Below, in pieces: positions 13,901-25,900 of a stretch of 64,000 nucleotides of DNA. The translations under genes were made by a program, and so were the position numbers. Below the pieces are notes generated by a model. It did no database searches. It saw only the letters and a program-made list of their open reading frames with translations, and was not told the origin of the DNA. Where the stretch lies: positions 279,001 to 343,000 of the forward strand of contig NC_087384.1 of NCBI RefSeq assembly GCF_963675165.1, read 5' to 3'. Each line of letters opens with the position of its first letter. Position 1 is the stretch's first letter. The DNA comes from Halichondria panicea (taxonomy: Eukaryota; Porifera; Demospongiae; Suberitida; Halichondriidae).

Positions 13901-16900
13901 GTAGTCTCTGTAGGAAGTCTTTGCTATACTTGCTGACTGAGAGATGAACGTGAACCACATGGTCTACCACGCACTGCTGCTGTGCACCGGGGATCTGGTC
14001 ATTCTGTGTGTGTGTGTGAGGGGGTACGTGTGTACATGATACTTGACTGTATTGCACTAATAACTTGCAGTTTGCTAAGTTTTGTACATCAACAGAATAA
14101 TAATTATGTCATAAATGTACATAGCAATCAGACAAACACACACAGACACATAATTATAGGTACCTCTGAAAGGAACTGACTGGCCACAGCATGCAGAGCT
14201 TGTTTGGGCCATGCAGTGAACCAGTCAATGGAGACATTATTGACAAGACCAGGGAAGTTACGGCAGCGAGTCTTGAGGATCTCACCCACTGGAGACATAG
14301 CCAGTACGATGTGAAGATTGTTAGTACATTTCTTTATGAAATATGACCATATGCTCTCTTTAGTCGGCGGCAGTCCCAGTTTAGTGGCCTCATCACGAAC
14401 TTGTCCGATTATCATTTCTTTCTCTTCATCCGGGAACAGTGCTGGTACCATACCAGAGGTGAGCATGTTGTTGATGAGCTCTAGGAAGCCTTCCTGAGCC
14501 ACGTGCCCATCAGTGAAGAGGAACACAGTCTACAGCCGAAAGGACAGTACGTTTTAATACCGTGGCTAAATTAACATGGGAATGCTCTTTTTGGTATAAT
14601 TATATACTTTCCTAATCACGAATATTGAAGGGGTATACCCTCAAAAAAGCATGTGTATGCATATCATTCTACTGGTAGTTGCGACTGTGCTTGTAAACCC
14701 CAATATCCATGCCAGGCATCACTCTCTTGTACAAGTGCTATGATAAAATACGTATACAAATACCTTCTTATTCTCGATGCCCAGTTTGTTGTACAGAGCC
14801 TTGAGGTCTTCTCTAAACTCCTCTTCTCCGTATCCTCTACTCAGAGTGATCTCAAATACCTCACAGCCTGCAGCGAATGCTCCCAGCCGAGCCAGACTCT
14901 GTCGTCCGCTACCACCCACCCCCACTAATAGGGCGTGGCCTTGGTCCATACGGATCACACGGTGGATACGTGTCAGGTGCTCTAAGGCATCGTCAAATAA
15001 CACCAAGTTCATGGCTTTGTGCTGCTCATTGTACTCTTCAAGAATCTGGAGAATAAGGAAGTCTTTTAACTTACGCATACTTGCAGTGTAGTAATTTACA
15101 TGTGTATACTGTACAATCTGTAGTCTACTGAAAGAGAAATGCCATTCTTAAACGAAATTTGAAACTATACATGTATGTTGACAGATGAGCTAGGTAAGAT
15201 TGTGCATTTGATTGCATTTAACTGACCTCGTCAAAGAATCCCTTTGCTGCATCATAGTCCTGCACGTCCTCGTACACTCTTGGCTGCTCTGGAGTGAGAG
15301 CTGTTCCATAATCACCATACAACAGAGGGTCTTTCAGGGCCACCTGTGCATGGACAGATAAAGCATTGAGATAGGTGATCATGATCCGTATACATTCAAT
15401 CAGTAATTTATTAAGGAGAGCTTTTGTTGTGGTGCATAACTTGAATTCCGTAGATCCAATTTCAACAATTTTATGATTTTCGGAAAGCTTAGAAAGAGAA
15501 CTTTCAAATGGTACCATCAAAGTTCATATACAAAATATGCCAATTTCGTCAAATACCATGGATAATAGCCCATGGTTAATAGCCCATGGTTAATAGCCCA
15601 TGGTTCAAGGCCGAAAAATGACAAATTATGGCCCCAACCAAATTTTGGATTTAAATACACCACTTGAAGGGCATCTTTCTGAAAATCATGAAAAATCAAT
15701 CAAGATTACATACCTCAGAATGACTGCTGAAATGCTCCTGTATCAGTTCACTAATATGTTCAGTAACCAACTCCTTGTCCTTATCGTTGGTGAGCCTATC
15801 ATAGAAGACACGGAGGCACTCGTTCCTCCAGACCCTCACCATGCTATCAGGTGTCCCGTAATGGTCGGGCAGTGTTTGGGAGAGCCCGTGGTAGATTCGT
15901 GACAAGTCTCGAAGATTGAAAATGTAGTGGAATTTCGACGGAGTAGGTGGGAGGTCACGAACTATGCGCTCGTATAGTTCCATTGTGGCAGTAGTGATGG
16001 GCTTAGACAGCGACTGGATATCTGGTAAATAAAATTATAAAATAATTCAAATTAAGAAAGCGTGCAGTTGGTATGGCATTGCTTCAGTAGTCTAAGGCAG
16101 TAGTCTAACAATGCATCCTCAACATGTACAATTGGGAGGCTGGAATGCAACATTCAATAGAGAGTTCCAATATACAAAAGTTGTTTATTTGAGTTATGAC
16201 CCTTTACCAGTTTCAAGCTTGCCTAATGAGTGGGCGTATGTTTACAGTGGGCGTACTACATGTAGTACACATTGCATGTACAATGTACTAGTTAGTGTAC
16301 CTTTATTGAAGGGCTCGAGGTGTCCTGAGAGGAGAGAGGAGTAGATGTGGAAGAGGGACTCAGACGAGGGGAAGGTCACATTGAACACGCTAAACAGGGA
16401 GATGAAACGAGGGTCCACCATGTTGCGACCACCACCAGCCTACACACAAACACACAGCAAATCATGTTATTATCACATAAGCTACACTGTATACTATAAA
16501 ACATGCCAATGACTACATAATTATATACTGTAATACATACCAGCTACTATAGAGCGTATGAATGACTTACTTTGCCCATAGCTGCAATGAAGAAGACCTC
16601 TTTGAAATTTTTCCAGTTGAGGTCCTTCCCTCTGTCATACATCCCTCCCTTCTCCAGCAGTAGCTTGAGGAGGGCTATGGGTTGCTGTGTGCCGTACGTG
16701 TCCACTTGAGGCATGTTCATATCGTCAACAAACACCAGCAGCTTCTTGCCTGCACATGGAGTGAGAGTACACACACACATGAGGCTAGTATGCAAGTCAC
16801 TGGTATATGCAGGAAATAACTAGATCTGTTCCAACCTTGCCACAGGGTAGAATGGGTATATAAGCAAATTATCAAACAACAACAATAATACATTTAGAGC

Positions 16901-19900
16901 TCTTAGAGAAATACAGATCTAGAATGCATTTAGATTTTTGTGTGCGCACTAAAAGTTAGCTTTCTGAGATCTGGGCCTGCCTTTATATACATGTACTACA
17001 ATAGGTAGAGGACAGTGTGGGCTACCTGGTGGTGGTCCAAAGGTGTCCTTCGTCCTCTTCTCTACGCTGGCCTCCAGGTTACGTTGCACATCCATGGACG
17101 TGGTTCTAGATGAGAAGTTCACATTCAACAGTAACTGCATGGAGAGAGAGAGAGAGAGAGAGAGAATTGGGTACATTGAATGTTCAGAAAACACGAGTAG
17201 AGAACCTAAATAAAGTTTTGAAAAGAAAACTAGTTACGTATATTTTCCTTATCACAATTATAAATTTTCCTGCATGCATGTGTATGTGGCTAGTACTGGT
17301 AGCTATCTATATCTGTCCCAAAACCCTCAAGATTTAGTACGTTCCTTACAAAAATAAAAATAAATTATGCTTCTGTTCTCACTGTTTGTTCAGAGTCAAG
17401 TTGTCTCAAAAAGTTCGCAGTGGTGGCTGTTTTAGAGGTCCCAGTCTCCCCCACAAGCACTACGGGTTTTTGTATGTTGACCATGAGCTCCAGTAGCCAA
17501 GTGTTCCTCACAGTGTCGACAGTAGGCACTAGAATCTCATTGAACTTTGTGTCCATCTTGTGAATGTACTCAGGTACTTTGTCCTGCCAGGGAACCCATC
17601 TACAGAAGAAATCATACTACGTATGAAAAAAAAGCTCTGTGGCGATTTTTATAAAGACTTAAGAGTACACCATAGATGGTTTTGACCACACTACAGCTAT
17701 ACACACTAAAACCTCCATTCACAGGTGGTTGTGTTTTGCATGTACATGTATACAGGAATTTGGAAATTTCATACAATCTCTTATAAGGTACCACTGACTT
17801 GCTTTGCTCCTGATCAAAGTAGTACTCGTACAGAGTTGGATAATGAGTAGGGACATCCCCTGGACCTGCCACAGCACCTTCTCCAGACACCTCATTCAAA
17901 GAGGCAAGCTTCTTCACAAAACTATCAAACTTTGTCCGACTCTCCTCAATGAGAGAAGCTCCCAGTGACCAGTAAACAGCAGCAAGGAAGATGCTCTCCA
18001 GTACAGAGGCGCCAATTCCTAGACTGGGCCCATTGCCATCCTTATCTAGGCTCTCCTCATTACGAGCAGGGAGAAGGGAGTCTAACACTGAGCACAACTG
18101 GGTCACCTAGAGGGCCATTAGACGAATAAGAGGTTGACTCCACACAGAAACAGGCTGCGTATATATACATATATAGTGTAATGCACACTTCAATATTATA
18201 GCTCAACCAATTCCTGTATTAGTGTACGGAGGTTTCATGAATAGCAATAATTGTAATCGTCAAAATTAAAGAGCCAATCGAACAATTTGCTCATCATACA
18301 CAGTCTCACAAAAACGTCAATATTCTTAGTGGGGTTTTAATTCAGAGTAGTACAGTGCTATGGACCCTATAATAATATAAGCAATCCACTGACCAGGTTG
18401 AGATTTGATAGAGGTACAATGGAGCGCAGTTTCTCCCCTTGTCTCCCATCAATGATCCCCTCCAGAATAAGGGAGATGCACGGAGGCACATACTTGTCAA
18501 ATAATTTGATAAACTCTTTCCTGTCTCCTTCGTTGACTAGGTTACTGATCCATCTCTCCCAGAACGGCTTGTAGCCAAGGTTCTTAGGGTCTACATACAC
18601 CATACCACAGCGTGAGACAGTGGCAGGACTGGCATACTGGAGATCACCAACCTGGAGTAAAAGAAAGGTAATACATCACAATAAGAATAGTACCAACCTG
18701 TAATATTTACATAGGGCAAAATTTCTACTATGTCTATACTGTAGATGTTTCAGTATTTGCAATACGCTGATGATACGTATGCAACACCATAACTGAGGGC
18801 ACAAGATACATGGGTTGATGAGTACACTACTATTACGTATGATATATACAAGTTCAATAGTCTATTTTATGGGATGTCACTAAGTATTTCTGCACACACA
18901 CCTCCACCAGGAGAGCACAGTGCTTGAGGAGTCTGATCCTCTCTCCATTAGCCAGGGTCAAGAGTCTGTTATCATCCATCACTGAGTTCATGTTCTCAAC
19001 CCACAGTGCATCCACATCACCATCAAACAAAATGTACTTTCGCTCATTTTTCTCAGTCGGTTTATTAATCTCTCTGAAGATGTTAGAGAGGAGTCCATCA
19101 GTCCAGTCTCTAGTGACAGGGTCTAGTATTCCATACAGCTCCACTACAGTGCAGGCCTTGGGGTTGAGCGTGTACATCTTGGTGCTCATACCTAGCCTGT
19201 ATAAGTATAAAGTGGACGTCTGAAAAGTATTAAACAGCTCAAACTAACGTAGCTGTAGTTGAAATATTAGTTGCATACTGTACAACTGTACCCAAAACCT
19301 AACATGAGTAGGTACTGTCGTATAGAAAGCTCTTTATAAGTGCTAACTAAACTTACATGTACAAACACAGTACAGTTTTCGGAACTTTACATACAAGTGT
19401 TCGTATTCTCTCACCTTGTTTGTGCTTGAGCGAGAGTGTTGATAACGACTGACTTGCCTCCTCCAGTGGGTCCCACCACCATGATGGTGTGACGTGTGAG
19501 CATCGTCTCATACAACTGAACCACCTTGTCAGCCTGCACAAGAAGAGCCATTCACAGAGTTACATACTACACAGCCCAATATAAACCTGTACAGTACACA
19601 TACGTAATTATACAACTGTACATTATATACAAATACGTATAGTACTAGTATAGCCATGTACTCTAGAAACAGAATTAAGACTGTGTACATGTACAATTCT
19701 TGCTGATAGGCTATACAGGTACTGCCAGATAGCAGGCAAAATATTAATTCCTTCTATTTAAGTTTCCTGTGACTAATACCACCAGTACTAACCACTGTGG
19801 GGATTGGGCCACATAAATAAACCACTCTCTACTTTGGCTGAGCCTACCCTCACCTGATGAGGGAGGAGGATGTACTTCTTCTCCACTAGAACACCCTCTA

Positions 19901-22900
19901 CTGCATCGTTGAACTTTGGATAACGGACGCGAGGGCAGTCCAGTCCCGGGAATAGGTCGCCAATTAGCCCCAGAAATAGAGGGACATCCTCAAACACAAA
20001 TTTGGGCAAGTTCATATCACGAAGAGCTCTCATGAGCACCATATCTTCGTTGAGATCAGGTGATCCTCTCTTTAGTTCACCGGCCATAACTAAGACAGCC
20101 TTGAGAGCTCTGAGGCCAAAGTCATAATGGTATTGACGAGACAGCTGGCCCTGGGCTAGCTTGTACAGCACTGTCATCTTCTTGGCAAGGACCTGATGGG
20201 GAGATTACAGGGATAACAAATACGTTAAATAAAGCATCTTTGTAACGACCAGAATTTTAATTCCGATGGTCAAATAACGTGATTTTCTGAAAGCTTAGAG
20301 AGAGGCCTTTCAGATAGTGCATTAAAATCAAAAGTCTATTTTCTACCTGTTTTTGACAAAATATCATAGACCATGCATACACAGAAAAATAGGAAATTCC
20401 AAATTTGGGATTCAAGCATACCATCTGAAATAGCTCCTTTTAAGCTTTCAGAAAATCATTAAATCGTTGAATTTTGACCATCAGAACTCTAGTTACAGAG
20501 CTAACTCCAAAATAAAGGGGACCTACAGGCTACGTATAAGCCATGATAGGAAACGTCCTAATGTACATACACAGGCAATGCTAATATCCTAGTAGTGTGA
20601 ACCACTATAGATACAGTAGCTATGGCATACCTTTGCCATGAGGAACCCCTCCGAGAAGAGCATGATCTCACAGATCTGTTGCAGATCTGGTACAATGACC
20701 ACCACTGGTCTAAAGAGAGCCTTGACACTCTCTGGTAGCTCTGTACGTCCAGCATAGCCAGGATTCATCGTGATGAAGATCCCCACTCTATTGTCCATCG
20801 TGATCTCAACTCCTTCAAACTAGTGGAAGGAGAGGAATGAAATATTTAATATACAGCAGAGTGTACCAATGGATTGGTTATACATACATTTCTAAAAGTT
20901 TATTTTAGATGGTTTTGAGGCCCCTGATCATATTAATTTTTTTACACACGCTACTTACTTGGAACTTGACGTGCTTATGGATGAGTGCGTTCTGAATGGT
21001 CTTGATTTGAGTGGAGATGACAGACAATACAGAGATGTCGATTCTGTTGAACTCATCAAAGCAACCCCATGCTCCACACTGACACAGCCCTGAGAATATC
21101 TTACCAACAGCCTGTGTGTGGGAGTACAGTGTACTTACTGTAATTATACGTACATCTAAAGTAGTAGATAGCTTACCAGCTACACTGTAAGCTGTAAGCT
21201 GTATTACGTACTGTAGTAGGGATTTAACCTCAAAAAAAGTGCAGAGCTAAGCTGTTATTGTATATGTACTGTACTTGTAGCTGGCTTTGAAATCAATGTG
21301 CTAAAAAGACAGCTATAATTATAGTGACCCTACAATATACCCACCTTGAAGTCCATACCTTCACCACAGTTGGTGACCACACAGAGCAGGCCCATAGCCT
21401 TGGCCAAGTCCTTGACAGTCTCTGTTTTGCCTGTACCAGCTGGGCCGGCTGGAGCACCACCAAGATGCATGGACAGTGCTTGTGTAATGGTGAGGTAGAT
21501 CCTATCAGTTAGAGGTGTAATCACAAGACGTCCATTGAGGCCCATGTACTCATATCCAAACCCAAACGATCCTGTGCACTGTCTCACTAAGAGCGTGTCC
21601 CTGTCCTGCTCCCAGTAGAACCTGAGCTGACTCTCCCACTCAAACTCTCTAGCCTCCATTATACTGCACACACACACAAGGGGACACAATCACAAACTGT
21701 ATGTTAACTCTTTGAACGCCCATAACTTTTGCTAATTTTGTAATAAAAAAAGCATCCATTCTGTAGCTCTAATAAAACTCTATTGTTATCTCAAATATCA
21801 ATATCAAACCTATAATACATGTAAAATCAGTAAGTCAATAGCCTTTAGTGTTGGACAAAAATTTAACATGTGCCATGTGATTATGCCTCGGTGTGCATGC
21901 GCAAGCGATGTATACGGTAGTGTGTGTTTGTGTCTGTGTGTGTGTATAAACAGTTACAGCTACTCAAGGATCAATGAAGTGCAAGTAAGAGTTTCTATAG
22001 GCTTCTAGTCATGTTTTCTTGGATTTTAATTCGTGGATTTGCAAAATAATGCTTCGTTCTCAAGTTATGCCTAGTTTTGCTTACTTGGAATGCCATTGCA
22101 GCCTTTTCAGAAGAGTCTGTAGCAAAACTTGTTCACCGAGTGTTGCTACTCTACTTAGTAGTTAGCTCTGCACTAGAATGCTAGCTATTGGTAGCTGCAA
22201 GAGTGCATGAGAAGAGAGCTGCAAGGCTCTGTTGACTTGCAGCCATTAATTTTAGACTTGCACGGTTGGCATCGATCGTTTTTAACAACAATCACGGTCG
22301 ATCATTACCCACTCTCCACTTCTTTTATTTGCAGCTGAAGTGATCCTTTACCGGTCTCTATTAGGTTGTTGCTTCTTTACTCCTTTGGTTTTTATACGTG
22401 TAGATCTATTTATTCATGTCAACAGCCGAGGGTTAGCACTTCAGTGCTCTAGTGTTATGTAGCTTTGGCATCTCCACCGAGGCATCAGCACCCGCGGTGC
22501 TTTCATTACAACTGTGCTTATATAACACACGTTGGGTTAATTAGCATCCGTATAACCCACACACATACAAATGAGTTAAAGTGATACCAGCGTGCTAAAA
22601 TAGCACGCATGTACTTACTAATGTGCCGATTTGACATTTAGTATTTAGCCGACATGTGTGTCACGATAACAGACTTGTTTTTACAGTGTATGGAAGTACC
22701 ATACACATGTGTGTCACGGTAACAGACTTGTTTTTACAATGTATGGAAGTACCACACTACACGTGTGTCACAGTAACAGACTTGTTTTTACAATGTATGG
22801 AAGTACCACACTACACGTGTGTCACAGTAACAGACTTGTTTTTACAGTGTATGGAAGTACCACACTACACGTGTGTCACGGTAACAGACTTGTTTTTACA

Positions 22901-25900
22901 GTGTATGGAAGTACCACACTACACGTGTGTCACAGTAACAGACTTGTTTTTACAATGTATGGAAGTACCACACTACACGTGTGTCACAGTAACAGACTTG
23001 TTTTTACGGTGTATGGAAGTACCACACTACACGTGTGTCACGGTAACAGACTTGTTTTTACGGTGTATGGAAGTACCACACTACACGTGTGTCACGGTAA
23101 CAGACTTGTTTTTACAATGTATGGAAGTACCACACTACACGTGTGTCACAGTAACAGACTTGTTTTTACAGTGTATGGAAGTACCACACTACACGTGTGT
23201 CACGGTAACAGACTTGTTTTTACGGTGTATGGAAGTACCACACTACACATGTGTCACAGTAACAGACTTGTTTTTACATATATACAAGAGTATATATAAT
23301 AATTATAAGAAAGAAACCTTGTTCATTGCAGATACTTTCACGGGGAATATACAATGTGGTTAAAATGCACATGCATGCTGTGCATATATAAGGAAGTCGT
23401 TGGGACATAATTATAGGAAAGATCAATCTGCTTCAAGAGGCCATGGAAATGATTGTGTTTTTTGCTTTACTTGCTTTGAGCTGCTCAGCTGCTGTAGCTG
23501 ACTCTCAGTCTCAACAAGATGACACTATGGATGCAGAATTCATTGCTCTGATGAACGTTTTCGATCAAAAAGCCAAGGAGCAGCATGATACATCCAACTC
23601 TGAAGCTGAGCTGCAAAGCCTCAATCAGAAAGCAATAGAGCAGAGTCACACATCTAACTTTGAAGCTAGGTCGCAAAGCCTCAAAGATTCACTCGCCAAG
23701 GCAATGGCGGACAGTTGCACTGGGCATTGCCGGTCAGCAAACCATGGAGATGGAGTAATAATTGGAACGGCACCATTCTGTGGCGGAAAATGTAGTGTTG
23801 ATTGTCCCCATCGTCAGTGCTACATAGGTACTCTTCACTGGTCTGACTATGGAGCGGGATGCTGGTGGGGCAACAAAGTGTGCTGCTGTGGTGAGGCAAA
23901 AATGATTTATTTCTTAACATAATTATATTATCATTATATACATGTACATGCATACAGCACACTGATAAAGTAAAGGAAAGACGAAGGACACAGTAAACTG
24001 TTACATAATGTGTTGTTTATTAGAAATCAATAAGTACAAAAGCAAACATAAGAGATTTATGTAATGGTTAGATCATGTGCATGAGATATCTATGTGTTAT
24101 AGTGTCCCAAATCCCGAGGGGACACTATAACCATAGATACCGAATGCACATGCTCTAACCCATTTAGATCCTACTTTTCATTGGCTAAACAAAACATTAC
24201 CTAAGGCAAAACATTTTTTTAAATCAAAGCCTTAGTATTATTCGTCAAGTTTTACTCATGCTGAACATGCTGAAAGAGTTCTGAACACTCAAGTTGCCCC
24301 TGTATGGATGAACTATACATGTAGTTAGCCTGAACCTATTAGCTCACCCATACCTAGAGTCTATAAACAAGCTCTCTTGCAAGAAACATTCTGCTACACC
24401 TATACACAAGCCCTACAACTATTTGTTTCTCAGTGTAGCCAAAAAGGAACAGCTTGCAAAAACTCAAGCCAATTTAAGCCAATACTCAAGTTATACAACT
24501 TGAATGCGTATAAGAAAACAAATCCCCAGAAAACCTGCAATACAATGACATTTATACAGACAATTATTATTATTTGTATTTTTTTTTTTATTGCATGCAT
24601 GCTTATAAGTTGTTGTGTACTGCATATTTAATAGCAATCATGTCAGATAGCTGTATTGTATGATCTTCACTAGTATTGTATTCAATAGCCAAAGGCATTT
24701 ATTAGACACTAGTTGATAAGATCTACATGTACATGGGAAGTACATGGGAAGTACATGGGAAAAGTGCCTCAGAGCAGGTATACTATTAGCCTCGATCGCA
24801 GGCCGCTCTTCCTCAAAGAGAGGGCCTGGTATCGACTGTTTGCGCATGCGCCACATAATCCCCAGAAACTGGGGACTCCGGATATTATCGTATAATGCTC
24901 AGTAAAACAATGACGTCACAACGAACAGAAGTGGATTGAAGAAAGTGGATAGAAGTGCGATTGTGAAGGTTTCTAGCTCCTGTGATAGCATTCTAATAGC
25001 TACCCCCTAGCCTGCTATGTTAACAAAGGACTCACAGCCTGCAACTGTGTGGACGACAATCGTCTGAACGGAGGGAAGGCTGACAATAGCCTATATGGAC
25101 AGGCCACGCCCATCTGACACTAACCTAGGTGAAAGTCTACATGTAGACTCTATTAGAAGAAATAGCTGCTGTAACCAAACGTACAGCTCTGTCTCTAGTT
25201 AGCTAGCTAGCTATATAGCTCTGTGTATGTAGTATTCTTTGTGTGTATATGTTATTCAGGATATTTTTCGGGGTTTAATGGGAAACATTACGGGGAAATT
25301 ATCCAATAATTTTGCGCATGCGCAAACAGTCAGTAGCAGGCCTCCTTTTTGAGGCCTTGTGAAGGAGGCTAGTATACTATGGGACTTAGTATACCTAGTA
25401 TTCCGTTGTCAAGTAATTGTATTGTAGTCAAGCGATTTGCGCAAGTGCACTAATATCTAAATGAGTTAGACACTGTGTCTAACTATTATATAGAGCATGT
25501 TGTCAGGTGCTCTATTAGAAATAGAGCACATAGCAACATAAGCAAATACACTCAAGTGGGATCTAAGAGTATAATATTATACAGGTATCATATGATATGG
25601 TACAATCCGACACTTATAGATCTATGGCAAGTATGTCATGCCATGCATGCAGTGTCATGAACAATGTTTGTTGAGAATATTTTAAACAAATTGCAGGTAC
25701 ATGCTCTGCTGCATATATATATCCAACTAGAAAAACATTTGCAATGTGAAAAATTGCTAGGATTGGCCAGGGGAAACAAGCACCCACGTTGGGTCAATTA
25801 GCACCCATATAACCCACACACATACACATGAGTTAAAGTGATACCAGCGTGCTAAAATAGGACGCATGTACTCACTAATGTGCCGATTTGACATTTAGTA

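Larger units (their letters stand above)
22525..25785 (+). repeat. 3.3-kb tandem unit 1 (minisatellite + secreted peptide gene + MITE)
   Basis: Unit 1 opens with ACGTTGGGTTAATTAGCATC. Unit 2 opens with the matching ACGTTGGGTCAATTAGCACC at about 25788. Order, spacing and sequence match almost base for base through the minisatellite, the peptide gene, the palindrome, the hAT-like MITE and the tail ending GGATTGGCCAGGGGAAAC. Both lie inside one dynein intron, opposite to dynein. Confidence 0.9.

Noticed and set aside
22656..23363. 235-aa open frame with 18-residue repeats across the first minisatellite
   Set aside because: A 54-bp repeat without stops leaves two plus-strand frames open at once. 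There is no signal or domain, and the same occurs in array 2. It is best explained as non-coding tandem repeat.
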